Shown here piece by piece: positions 22,851 to 34,370 of a stretch of 64,000 bases of DNA (the stretch's first letter is position 1; every line of letters begins with the position of its first letter). The translations under genes and the position numbers were made by a program. Origin of the DNA: Periplaneta americana (Eukaryota > Arthropoda > Insecta > Blattodea > Blattidae); NCBI RefSeq assembly GCF_040183065.1, contig NC_091125.1, positions 128,653,621-128,717,620 on the forward strand, in the 5' to 3' direction. The notes below the pieces were generated by a model, which had not been told where the DNA came from, did no database searches, and was given only the letters and a program-made list of their open reading frames with translations.

Positions 22851-23696
22851 AGTAATGAGAAATTTAAAATACACCTTATAGCTACATAACTTCGGAATAA
22901 ACTAGTAAAAGTGGAGATGAGATTGAGGTTATGATTACATAGGCATAACTTGACAATAAAGAAGCAAATAATGTGACACAGAACGCATAATCCAGGAACT
23001 CATGGAAATTATGGTCCCTTCAGACAAGGCCACTTTTAGTGGTGCGTTAGTGGCGCTGCTAAATTTTTGTAGAGAATTGTTCAGTTTTCCAGTGAAAATG
23101 GACGTAGAAGGAGATATACTTTTGGAAAATTTGCTCATAAGAAGAAAGAATAGACGTAAAAATAGAAGAAGAGTTTGAGTCCATCCATTCGTTTCGGAAA
23201 GACAGAATCGAGGACTATTCCATACTTTGTTTGATGATCTACATGAGGACAATAATAACATTAATTTAAAATTACGCAAATGTGGAATGATATGGCATAA
23301 AACATATTTTTGTTTACTTTTTAAGAATTCGAAATCAAATATAACACTGAACAACAAATTTTTACCTTTTCTCTTGCTCCGAAATGAAAGTAGGTGAATA
23401 TTACTAATATGTGTGCCCTACATCTAAATTTAAAATCTAAATTTCCCCATCACATACCATTTTCAGGGGAAAGTGAATTGAATTTTTTTATGAAAAAACT
23501 TTTAATTTTTTATTTTCCACTGCTATTGATAAAATTACAACAGACTAGGGATTCAAAATGCCTCACAATACTTGAAAAATGTGTATTGGATACAAAAATG
23601 ATGTTACATAGTTTAAAACACAAAAGACACAACAACAATAAAAATATTTCATAGCCTACGTAGAATGAGAAAAATCTCGGAATTTGAATTTATCAT

Positions 23697-24200
23697 TTAA
23701 AAAGATTTTCTGGATGACTTTCGTTTATAATTAAATCCGGGATTATCTTTTACAAGGAACCTACAATAGTCCGGAAGCATGCTGGATGATGATCTTCCTT
23801 TATATCGCCTTTCCATTTCAGATATTTCTTGATGAAGTCTTTCCCCATGCTTGTCGCTTACCGCTCCAAGGTTAGAAGGAAAGAAATCCAAATGAGAATG
23901 TAAAAAGTGTATTTTTGAGAGACCTATTACCCCCCATTTTCTCATATGCACTTAAAATGGTTTCCACAAATTTGATGTAGTTGTCTGCTCTAGAATTTCC
24001 AAGGAAATCTGAGCAAACATCTTTGAAAGCGCGCTATTCCATTTTTTCTGTAACGGAAAGTTGTTCATCAAACAAAGAGTCAGCCATAACTTTGCGAATT
24101 TGTGGACCGATAGAAATGTCCTCTTTTAATTTGCCTTCACTCAAACTGGTAAACTTTTCTTTTAAATACTGAAAACCACGCCCTTGTTTGTTCATTGCGT
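23697..24200 (-). pseudogene. Broken copy of a widespread arthropod ORF (HFLHSHLDFFP type)
   Basis: The minus strand reads FQYLKEKFTSLSEGKLKEDI, GPQIRKVMADSLFD, a TAG, then FLGNSRADNYIKFVETILSA. After a frameshift near 23915 it continues IHFLHSHLDFFPSNLGAVSD and KHGERLHQEISEMERRY. I recall this protein as multicopy and uncharacterised in many arthropod genomes, probably associated with transposable elements. It sits inside the Harbinger-type ends, in antisense to the HARBI1-like remnant. Function unknown. Confidence 0.65.
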
Positions 24201-24745
24201 AGATCTCACTTTGAGATTTACTGAATAGAAGGGACCAATACCCGTTTATTTATTAGAAGTACAAAAGAACATGTCAACAACCATAAGCATTCGGCAGTAA
24301 GTCATAAACTCATAAAATGCATTAGCTTTCGTTTTGGTTAACAACCCCCAACCCGTGCCAGATGTTTCCTGGAAGAGCGCTTATCGAAAAGTGAAATCAT
24401 ATCATATCTTAAAAACCGTACGTGATACGAAGAAAAAAGATGCATTTTCGGATTCAGCGCACACCAAACCATAAGGGAGACATTGTTTTAAGTCGGAGCA
24501 AAATTCTTGTTGTTCAGAGTAATAGGCACCAAACTTGAAACCAATCATAGTACGTACGAGTAATTCACCCAATATAAGTTACTAGAAATAGGTGTCTGCA
24601 GGGAAATGGCAAAGTCAAAGGCCGTGGTGTAATTGAATCCAGGTTCGAACCTGAGCTAATTTTTCATCTCTTTGTCAATATTTTATTTAGTACTTTTTTT
24701 TAGATGCGTTATTTTATTGTAACGTGAAATAAAGGGAATTCTACT

Positions 24746-25725
24746 GCTTACTTACTTACTGGCTTTTAAGGAACCCGGAGGTTCATTGCCGCCTTCACTT
24801 AAGTCCGCCATTGGTCCCTATCCTGAGCAAGATTAATCCAGTCTCTATCATCATATCACACCTCCCTCAAATCTATTTTAATATTATCTTCCCATCTACG
24901 TCTCGGCCTCCCCAAAGGTCTTTTTCCCTCCAACCTTCCAACTAACACTCTATATGCATTTCTGGATTAGCCCATACGTGCTACATGCACTGCCCATCTC
25001 AAACGTCTGGATTTAATGTTCCTAATTATGTCAGGTGAAGAATACAATGCGTGCAGTTCTGTGTTGTGTAACTTTCTCCATTCTCCTGTAACTTCATCCC
25101 TCTTAGCCCCAAATATTTTCCTAAGCACCTTATTATCAAACACTCTTAACCTATGTTCCTCTCTCAAATTGAGAGTCCAAGTTTCACAACCTTAAAGAAC
25201 AACCGGTAATATAACTTTTATAAATTCTAACTTTCAGATTTTTTGACAGCAGACTGGATGATAAAAGCTTCTCAACCGAATAATAAAGGCATTTCCTATA
25301 TTTATTCTATGTTTAATTTCCTCCCGAATATCATTTATATTTGTTACTGTTGCTCCCAGGTATTTGAATTTTTCCACCTCTTCAAAAGATAAATTTCCAA
25401 TTTTTATATTTCCATTTCGTACGATATTCTGGTCACGAGACATAACCATATACTTTGTCTTTTCGGGATTTACTTCCAAACCTATCTCTTTACTTGCTTC
25501 AAGTAATATTTCCGTGTTTCCCTAATCGTTTGTGAATTTTCTCCTAACATATTCACGTCATCCGCATAGACAAGCAGCTGATGTAACCCGTTCAATTCCA
25601 AACCCTCTCTGTTATCCTGGACTTTCCTAATAGCATACTCTAGAGCAAAGTTAAAAAGTAAAGGTGATATTAATGCATCTCCTTGTTTTAGCCCGCAGTG
25701 AATTGGAAACGCATCTGACAAAAAC
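24746..25725 (-). mobile_element. RTE-like LINE including the RT active-site region, nested
   Basis: Minus strand: [40 protein letters not shown] (YADD catalytic motif), then NGNIKIGNLSFEEVEKF and GCETW-type sequence, down to the GRPRRR end and (GTAA)n tail. Several frameshifts are present. It is the longest RTE-like copy here (about 980 bp). No convincing TSD found. Confidence 0.9.
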
Positions 25726-25780
25726 TACATAAATAATATATCCGTAATTCGCACTAGTCCAGCAATTTAGTAGTCTATGG

Positions 25781-25826
25781 TTATATTATTATTATTATTA
25801 TTATTATTAATATTATTAGTATTATC
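25781..25826. repeat. (ATT)n microsatellite
   Basis: Interrupted ATT array between the nested LINE and the right Harbinger-type end. Confidence 0.88.
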
Positions 25827-26004
25827 ATCGTCATTCTATATTATTCTGTCGTGACATATTTTTCTAATTAAGCCTGTACACTGTCTTGACGGCGTGGTGT
25901 AGGGAATTGGTGGCCCAACAGTCGTCCGTTAGTAGCGCTACTGACGCGCGTTCGCAGCGCCACAAACACGCCACTAAAAGTGGCCTCGTCTGAAGGGACA
26001 CTTA

Positions 26005-26984
26005 TGATTTGATTTCAACTCTCAATCTTAACTTTATCACAGTAAACATGTTTCATTAATAGTATGTTGTTCAGGCGAATTGTAGCGCTGAGGATGGCAT
26101 TCACGTATTTCGAATCTTACTAGCGTTTATCTAAGTTACGACTAAAGTGTAAGTTAAGTAGTGACTCTTAATACAAAGTCTGCTTTTTCTACCTACTAAG
26201 GTCGAATGTAAGTGAAAGTGAAGTTGAAGTGACATTCCTGAATACGGCCATTCTGGTGTGGATAGGACATACGCCTAACTTGAGGGTTAGCGCATTAGAT
26301 CTTCTAGGTTTCATCGCTGAGTCGTAATGCCCTCTCCCGAAATTCGATTCAATTCAAACATGTCTCAGCGCTGGCGAGCTGGTCTTCTGTTCAAACAGCC
26401 CGGGTTCTACTCGTGATGGAATTTGTGTGACTTTACAGAGAGCTTTTCTTGAGGTCGAGAAAAGGAGCAAGGAAAGATTGGGCATGTGGGTTAACTTTGA
26501 GTTGGCACTAGCTCACTGGTTCTTCCTGCTAGCGCCTACCATGTTACCATATATCTATGTTTTACAGAGGATAACACTGAACGGACAGAAAGTGACGATC
26601 GATTTTGTTGTTGATGTTTTCAAAGTACATACACACGAGCAATTCTTGAAGTATAAAGAGATACGCCCCCTTTGGTCAGTGGCGAATTGCTTCATAGACG
26701 TAGTCTATACAACTTTAAGTCATAACAGTTTCACTCTCGATTAAAACATTTAATCCATTAGCTTCAAGTATAATAAATGAGTTCAGCAATGAACTTAGTA
26801 ATCAAGTCTAATGTAAGTAATATACATCTGTTTCATCATTACTATGATACGCCACTGATTCAGATCGACTAAACATTTCTAAACACGCACTTTAAGGGAA
26901 AAACCGGTCATAAATCTGTAGGTCGGTTATAAGCGAGGGGAAAGCTGGATAATAGACAGCCGTACCAATGTTGTGGACACTGGG
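26005..26984. other. No recognised gene
   Basis: A 105-codon open frame (26427-26744) has no recognised motif and no splice or codon-use support. The rest is unique-looking sequence. Confidence 0.4.
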
Positions 26985-27312
26985 TGGCATTTCGCTAGCC
27001 CGCGCTACGAGCGTGCTAAACTAGCCCCGGCTATCGACTGGTTACTTGTACAGGATTCATATCATATCATATCATATCATATCATATCATATCATATCAT
27101 ATCATATCATATCATATCATATCATATCATATCATATCAATCATATCATATCATATCATATCATATCATATCATATCATATCATATCATATCATATCATA
27201 TCATATCATATCATATCATATCATATCATATCATATCGCTAACACTGGTTTATGAATACGAAAAACGTTAGTTCGCTGATCATCCACCGGAAGCCCGCTC
27301 TAAGAATATCTC
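26985..27312. mobile_element. MITE-like repeat with (CATAT)n core, copy 1
   Basis: Flanks ATTTCGCTAGCCCGCGCTAC and GCTAACACTGGTTTATGAAT are the same as around the array at 43115. The (ATATC)n array at 27058-27237 has one CAATC slip at about 27139. Terminal sequence is worn. Confidence 0.7.
27058..27237. repeat. (CATAT)n pentanucleotide array
   Basis: About 36 units of CATAT, one of the longest simple arrays here. Confidence 0.95.
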
Positions 27313-27556
27313 GACCCTCACAAGTACTAACATTGTAACTCACTTTCTTACATTTTTCAGGAGATGAAAATGAAGTTAAAATGATAGTGTAAATTAGTCT
27401 ATACAGATATGTAGAGTAACAATAAGATTTTACATATAATTGGGCAGGTTTAGAGTTACAATGATAGTACAGGGAGAAAAGGAAACAATTTAAGACCATA
27501 TTAACTAGAACAACTCAAAACCATAAAAAATTGAGTTACAATGTTAGTACTTGGGA

Positions 27557-27579
27557 GGGTCGATCTATGAATACGGCCC
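27557..27579. repeat. Solo end of the CATAT MITE family
   Basis: TCTATGAATACGGCCCT matches the outer end at 43319-43334 (TCTATTAATACGGCCCT). Confidence 0.4.
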
Positions 27580-28974
27580 TGGAAGTTCAAGGACACAAGG
27601 TCAGGGAAAGACGGATTCTATAATAATAATAATAAACCTAATTTTTTTTTAGTAATTTTCGCTTTTACAGTAGTAATTGGTGTTAACATGTACAATGAAC
27701 TGTCCTGAGACCGAAAATCGCATTTTTGAAAATTTTGTTTGCATGTCTGTATGTTTGTTATCGTTTCACGCGATAATGGCTGAACCGATTTCAACGAAAA
27801 TTGGTACGTAAAATAAGTTAGGTTCCACTTACATTTTAGACTATATGACATTTAAAATATTTTCTATAAAAGGGACGTTATAAGGGGGACTGAAGTAAAT
27901 AAACAGAAATATCTCGCTTATTATTGATTTTTTAAATTAACAGTAACTTACATAACAAAAATTGCTTTAAAAATGTTCCCGAGAAGCTTTATTAGTTAAC
28001 TTATTATTAGTTTTATTAGTTAGTTTAATTAGCTATTTGAGCTGTCTAAATAGAGTCTTATTTTTTTTTAAATTCATGAATTTACCATTACAGCATATTT
28101 TAATCTAGGTGCAGTATGAATATGCCCCGAAGGAACTTAATATTAATATTCCATACAAATATTATTTATCAACATTTAATAGACCTCTGTAAGAAGTTTC
28201 AGGACAATCTGACATTAACTGTTGTGCAAGGAGTGCCTTGTATTCAAGAACCTGCTTAAAATTTTAAATTCGAGAAAACAACATTAAAAATCATGGGATG
28301 GTACTTTAGAACGGTGAAGGTTTTGAATTAGAACGGGATTAATCTGTACGTACAGCCACAGGAAGCATTTTGTAATATTTTGTAATTCCTTTTTTCTCTA
28401 TTACAATATATAAAAGTCACGTGACACAGTTTGAAGGGCTCTCAACTATATTATGAAACTGCAATGTTCAAATACAAATGTATAATTACGAACATAGAAA
28501 CAATAAAAGTGGATTTCTTTAATTTTTCACCATTATTTCACAATAGTGTCACCTAAGATTGAAACTCTTCTAGCCGAGGTGCTACAAAAAATTCCAGCAT
28601 GACTAAATATACTGTCCGTCCGAGTGGTTAATCGTTATGTCGCATCCCGATTTCCCCCACCGCTCCTACTGTCCCCTCTGTAAAGGCTAGTGGCTGACCT
28701 GTTAGACTCTTTCCTGTAACTATTTGCTGTACGGAATTGGATGTCTAGGTAATGTTATACAACTGTTTAAAATAATTTAAAGGAAAAGACCTCGTTAATC
28801 AAGTAACTATCACGTGATTTCTCCCTTTTCGACGGCCTTGCGACATAACCACTCGTGCAGACAGCAGCCTACTTACATGTACAGGTACACTGTGGATGTT
28901 ACTGTGCCTTCGGCGAAAAAAAAAAGAAGGGTCAAACGACTCAGTTATGTATGAGGCCACAGGTTCACTTTTGG
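27580..28974. other. No recognised feature
   Basis: AT-rich sequence with only short frames. A YYYYCGCGCGATAATGGCT-like phrase near 27765 resembles common insect repeat debris but no boundaries are visible. Confidence 0.45.
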
Positions 28975-29180
28975 GATAATCCTCTGCTGTTCAATGACGA
29001 CATATGAGCACGTTGTGTCTGTTGACTTCACAGCAGATGTAGAATGCAGTCTCATCTGAGAAACACGCACGCTCCAGGTAACCACTGTCATCATCAGTGC
29101 GAAACAAACAACAGTAAATAAAGTTCCTTAGTTCCTCTACATTTTGGAGTAACCTGTATTCTGCCAACGTTACCAAATTT
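28975..29180 (-). pseudogene. Mariner/Tc-type transposase fragment
   Basis: Minus strand: MVTLAEYRLLQNVEELRNFI ... YLERACFSDETAFYICCEVN then RHNVLICRH. FSDE.TF.....VNRHNVRIWG is the catalytic second-strand region, with the first Asp, in a transposase family common in cockroach and ant genomes (from memory). Both sides are lost. Confidence 0.65.
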
Positions 29181-29254
29181 TCTGTAAATGGATGTTGTAT
29201 TGAGGGAAAGATTTTGTGGACACGGTGTTTTGTTTCTAATATTCTTTATGTTCT

Positions 29255-29858
29255 AACCACTGCCTGCTGGATCACATCCTATAGCAGCGTAAACTGTCTG
29301 ATCAATCATAGTTATTTTGCCGCTAGATGGCAGGCAGTACTCACCGCTATTAACATTATCAGTATATGCGAAGTCACTATACTTGTTTTTTTGAAAGATG
29401 GGACATGACAGGAGCGTTGCGATCGGAAAAACAACTGAATGTCACATAGCGTGGTAGGCCTGTTGCTATGGTAACAACGGTTGAGTTGCCAAACTTACAG
29501 TTCGCACGTGGCGAGTGCTTAATAGCTCTCTTGGCGACATTTATTGTACACACAATGTTAGCATTGGTACGTTTCGTCTTTGATTCTCTGTCGATTTTTG
29601 TATTGTTTTCTTACCTTCACGTCAATTGTCAATGAATGTTTTAACGTCATCCATCTTAATGACAATTGCTATCTTCCATCAGCTGGCAGCGTGGTAGTCC
29701 ATATTGGCAACATGGCACTGTAGTTCCAAGCTCGACCGCTTAACTGTCATGTCCCATCGTTCAAAAAAACAAGTGTACCTTGTGACTACTCGCGCATAAC
29801 CGTTGATTTGGCAGGCAGTGTAAACAGCCATAGGGTGTGATCCAGCAGGCAGTGGTTT
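29255..29858. mobile_element. Foldback MITE, about 600 bp
   Basis: Outer arms AACCACTGCCTGCTGGATCA and complement; inner arms share ACTTGTTTTTTTGAA and GATGGGACATGACAG. Imperfect arms are about 160 bp each. Target duplication unclear. Confidence 0.72.
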
Positions 29859-29999
29859 TAACTTAACTACAGTATTTATTTGATTACTGTATCTACCTCA
29901 TACATTGATTTCTACAACCCGTTTGTATTTATAACACCGTATAATGTTGTTCTTTTAAAGTTCCAGTAGAGTAATTTCGTATGTTTCATAACTCGGACT

Positions 30000-30043
30000 A
30001 AGCCCGGGTCAAATTAGTTCGGATTATGGAGGTTCTACTATAA
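30000..30043. repeat. Solo right end of a pogo/Tigger-type element
   Basis: TCGGATTATGGAGGTTCTAC followed by TATA matches the outer end of the element at 40100-41691. Confidence 0.5.
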
Positions 30044-30779
30044 AATGTGCCCCGACAATGAGGAAATTCTGTAATGCACATTTTAGTCTGTGTATTCACA
30101 CAATTAGATAACCACGCTCTGAGTTTTCTTTTTCAAAATAGAAAATTAAGTCTCAACAAAGATAGGTAGGTAGGTGAGTGGGTGTGTGAATGGTAGTTTG
30201 GTTGGACGAGTGGGTGAGTGAGTGGGTAGGTAAGTAAATAGTCGGACTGGAAAGTCTAGAATGTGCTATATCAACAAACTTGAAGACGTCGCTTTGCCGC
30301 TAGTAGGCTGTCAAAGTGCATTGCTGCGTCAGGAAAACACGTCCCAGAAGACATCGCTGCGCCTGCCAGAAGCCGCACGCCAAGCGAGATCACACGTCAC
30401 GCGACCCTCTGACGCAACTCGTAGGATCAATTCCCACCTTAAGCCGTCGCATGGTTTGCTCCATTTATTACAGACTAGAGAGTGAAGTAGAAAAAAATAA
30501 GTATTGTGATTATGAACTTAAAACACTCTGAAAGCAATATTAAGGCCTACACATGTTATATGTCTGCGTTTCCCAAAATTCTTTTTGTAGTTAAGTGCCG
30601 CTTTAAAGAATTTTAAACTTTAGTAAAGTTATCTTGTATTACCACTATTTTCGCTCAGTGCACGTAATACGATTTGCGTTATTTATTTTGAAAAAAAAAT
30701 TTTGATACAAAGAACAGCTTTCCAAAACAAAGGTCGAGATCATATGTTTTAGATTGTGAATTATATGCAAAGGAAAGTG
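30044..30779. other. No recognised gene; G-rich GTGAGTGGGT tract
   Basis: 30160-30240 is a degenerate (GTGA/GTGG/GTAG) stretch. Frames at 30261-30531 are unsupported. Confidence 0.4.
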
Positions 30780-33420
30780 CAATATGAGAGGCGGAAAATG
30801 AGAAGCGTGAGATGTGAAGGAAAGAGATGCAGAAGTTATGCTATAACTTATGTAGGAGGAAAAAATGGAGAGAGAAAAAGTACTCTGAGATACAGATTAA
30901 GAGAAAGAAAAAAATAATGAAGCGTAAGAGTAGTAAACAACAGAAGCAACATGAGTAGAAACAAGGAAAGAAGAAGTGTGCAAAGGGGAGAAAAGAGAAA
31001 GAAAAGTGTGTGAAATTAAAGTAAGACAAAAACTATAAGTGTGCAAAGTGAAGAGAAGGAAAAGACAAGAAGAATAAAACTGAAAGAAAAAGAAGTGAAG
31101 TGGAAGCAGTATACTAAGTGGAGGAAGTTTGGGAAGAAAGAGTGAGCGATATGGAATGAGGCTAGGCAAAAAGGAGTGAAAGAAAAGGGAGAAGATGGAG
31201 TGAACAAAGTGAAAGAAAGAGAAAAGAGGAAGTACAGTGTGAAGTGCAAATGCAAAAAGGTGAGAAGAAGGAGAAGTAGCATGTGAAGTACAAGAAAGAT
31301 ATGAAGTGGAAGAAAGAGGAGAAGGTGAAGTAGAATGTGAAGTGGATAGAAGATGAGAAGAAGGAATAGAGTATGAAGTGCAAGAAACTTGAGAAGAAGT
31401 AGAGTAAGAAGTGCAAGAAAGATGAGAAGTAGAAGTAGAGTATGAAGTGCAAGAAAGATGAAAAGAATAAGTAGAGTGTGAAGTGCAAGAAAGATGAGAA
31501 GAAGTAGAGTACGAAGTGCAAGAAAGTTGAGAAGTTGAGTATGAAGTGCAAGAAAGATGAAAAAGGGAAATAGAGTATGAAGTGCAAGAAATTTGAGAGG
31601 AAGTAGAGTAAGAAGTGCAAGAAAGATGAGAAGTAGAAGTAGAGTATGAAGTGCAAGAAAGATGAAAAGAATAAGTAGAGTGTGAAGTGCAAGAAAGATG
31701 AGAAGTAGAAGTAGAGTATGAAGTGCAAGAAAGATGAAAAGAATAAGTAGAGTGTGAAGTGCAAGAAAGATTAGAAGAATAAGTAGAGTGTGAAGTGCAA
31801 GAAAGATGAGAAGAAGTAGAGTATGAAGTGCAAGAAATTTGAGAGGAAGTAGAGTAAGAAGTGCAAGAAAGATGAGAAGTAGAAGTAGAGTATGAAGTGC
31901 AAGAAAGATGAAAAGAATAAGTAGAGTGTGAAGTGCAAGAAAGATGAGAAGTAGAAGTAGAGTATGAAGTGCAAGAAAGATGAAAAGAATAAGTAGAGTG
32001 TGAAGTGCAAGAAAGATGAGAAGAATAAGTAGAGTGTGAAGTGCAAGAAAGATGAGAAGAAGTAGAGTATGAAGTGCAAGAAAGTTGAGAAGTTGAGTAT
32101 GAAGTGCAAGAAAGATGAAAAAGAGAAATAGAGTATGATGTGCAAGAAAGTTGAGAGGAAGTAGAGTAAGAAGTGCAAGAAAGATGAGAAATAGAAGTGG
32201 AGTATGAAGTGCAAGAAAGATGAAAAGAATAAGTAGAGTGTGAAGTGTAAGAAAGATGAGAAGAATAAGTAGAGTGTGAAGTGCAAGAAAGATGAGAAGA
32301 AGTTCAGTATGAAGTGCAAGAAAGTTGAGAAGTTGAGTATGAAGTGCAAGAAAGATGAAAAAGAGAAATAGAGTATGATGTGCAAGAAAGTTGAGAGGAA
32401 GTAGAGTAAGAAGTGCAAGAAAGATGAGAAGTAGAATTAGAGTATGAAGTGCAAGAAAGATGAAAAGAATAAGTAGAGTGTGAAGTGCAAGAAAGATGAG
32501 AAGAATAAGTAGAGTGTGAAGTGCAAGAAAGATGAGAAGAAGTTCAGTATGAAGTGCAAGAAAGATTGAAAGAGAGAAATAGAGTATGAAGTGCAAGAAA
32601 GATGAGAAAAATAAGTAGTGTGAAGTGCAAGAAAGTTGAGAAGAAGTAGAGTATGAAGTACAAGAAAGATGAGAAGGAGAAGTAGAGTATGAAGTGCAAG
32701 AAAAATGAGAAGAATAAGTAGAGTGTGAAGTGCAAGAAAGATGGGAAGAAATAGAGTGTGAAGTGCAAGAAAGTTGAGAGGAAGAAGAGTATGAAGTGCA
32801 AGAAAGATGAAAAGAAGTAGAGTATGAAGTGAAAGAAATATGAGAAGAATAATTAGAGTGTGAAGTACAAGAAAGATGAGAAGGAGAAGTAGAGTATGAA
32901 GTGCAAGAAAGATGAGAAGAAGTAGAGTACGAAGTGCAAGAAAGATGGAAAGAATAAGTAGAGTGTGAAGTGCAAGAAAGATGAGAAGACGTATAGTGTA
33001 AGGTGCAAGAAAGTTGAGAAGAAGTAGACTATGAAGTGCAAGAAAGATAAGAAGTAGAGTATGAAGTGCAAGAAAGATGATGAAAATAGAGTGTGAAGTG
33101 CAAGAAAGATGGAAAGAAATAGAGTGTGAAGTGCAAGAAAGTTGAGAAGAAGTAGAGTATGAAGCGCAAGAAAGATGAAAAGAATAAGGAGAGTGTAAAG
33201 TGCAAAAAGATGAGAAGAAAAAGAAGAAGAGGTAGAGTGTGAAGTGGAAGAAAGAGAAGAAGAAGAAGAAGAAGAAGAAATAGAGCATGAAGTGGAATAA
33301 AAAGAAGAATGAGAGGTAGAATGTGAAATGAAAGAAAGGGAAGAAGTAGAGTGCGAAGTGACAAAAGAAGGAAAATGAGTAAAATGATTACCTAGTAGAA
33401 GGTGGAACAGAATGATAAAA
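30780..33420. repeat. 2.6-kb purine-rich minisatellite with higher-order repeats
   Basis: Core GTGCAAGAAAGATGAGAAG plus AGTAGAGTATGA, with unit lengths mostly 33-39 bp. From about 32041 to 32520 the pattern repeats every 240 bp: 32101-32160 and 32341-32400 are identical. The + strand is almost all purine and nearly lacks TTA, CTA and TCA. All three minus frames therefore stay open for long distances, giving false Leu/Phe-rich proteins. The left flank (30780-31310) is a degraded version. Confidence 0.95.
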
Positions 33421-33957
33421 AGAATCAAATGAACGCTTGCGAAAACGATAATGACGTCATTTTATTTGGTAATTTAAATGTACCGGTAATAACAACCTAC
33501 CGACAGAAATAGAGCTTTTTTTTTTTGGAAGAGACGTGAATTTTCTGATCCGTATTGCAGCCTTGATACATGAAAATACGATAACGTGAGGAGTGAGTAG
33601 CGCCCTTCAAGATAAATAAAACACAGGCACTTAAAACTAAAGATTTCGTGACCTGCTCATTCTCAGAGCAGAGATTGTAAAGTTATGACGTAAAAGAACG
33701 CGATTATCGGTGGCAAAAAGTGGAGTTGAGAGTTCACGAGCACTGCACGTCGAAGAACTGCGCCTTAAGTTCTGCGTCTTGGAGAAACCTTTCTCGTGGA
33801 GAACGAGCAAGCCTAAGGATTCCCAGCCATTTTATCTCAGTTCTTTGTAATAGATTGCTAACTGCTAACTTTTTTTTCTTTTACGAGAAGTTTGGAGGGA
33901 ATAAGCCATCACCGAAGAGCTCGTAATTATTAAAAATTTGGCAATGTACCCGGGATA
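33421..33957. other. No recognised feature
   Basis: Unique-looking sequence, no supported frame. Confidence 0.4.
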
Positions 33958-33958
33958 C

Positions 33959-34034
<76 letters not shown>

Positions 34035-34035
34035 T
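33958..34035. repeat. (TAA)n microsatellite
   Basis: Pure array joined to a SINE-F-like fragment on its right. Confidence 0.96.
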
Positions 34036-34225
34036 ATTTCCTCATGAAATTTCGGCCAGTGCAGTGTATGGAATCTGTATCCGTCCAGCATCGATGAATT
34101 TGGGAAGCTACGTTTGGTAGCGAAATCCAGTTTCGAAAAACCAGCTATAACAGCTACGGCAATCTTTGTGCTGTCCACACTATACCTCCCTACTGGTTGG
34201 ATGATCTTTCAATTCAAAGTGATGT
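34036..34225. repeat. SINE-F-like fragment
   Basis: CTCATGAAATTTCGGCCAGT matches 13110. TACTGGTTGGATGATC near 34191 matches 15188. The two shared pieces suggest one repeat family joined here. Confidence 0.5.
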
Positions 34226-34370
34226 GCTACATTAGCGAAAGGTACTATAAATAAGGAAAGTGAGTAAAAAAAGGCAAACAACGACGTGTGAATTTAGTGA
34301 CAGTGTAATAGTGGAAGAATTGGACCCAAATTAAATTAAATTAAATACTGAAGGAAATTGTGAAGATTAA

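Larger units (their letters stand above)
23012..26001 (+). mobile_element. PIF/Harbinger-like DNA transposon, defective
   Basis: Inverted ends GTCCCTTCAGACRAGGCCAC, continuing through TTTTAGTGG to GTGGCGCTGC, match over about 45 bp. A TTA is duplicated outside (23009-23011, 26002-26004), the TWA target of PIF/Harbinger. Near the left end 23125-23250 reads NRRKNRRRV*VHPFVSERQN then LFHTLFDDLHED. This resembles the N-terminus of HARBI1/ALP1-like nucleases (WVHP ... F..L...L..) with a stop in place of the Trp. The catalytic core is not found. A LINE (24746-25725) is nested inside. Confidence 0.75.

Noticed and set aside
26427..26744. 105-codon open frame
   Set aside because: No recognised motif, no splice support and length within chance for the region.
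27046..27255. His/Ile/Ser/Tyr repeat proteins
   Set aside because: Direct translation of the (CATAT)n array.
30261..30531. Two overlapping frames of about 70 codons
   Set aside because: No motif, no promoter or splice evidence.
31016..33428. Long Leu/Phe-rich proteins, up to 526 residues, on the minus strand
   Set aside because: Open in all three frames because the + strand lacks TTA, CTA and TCA; period follows the minisatellite.
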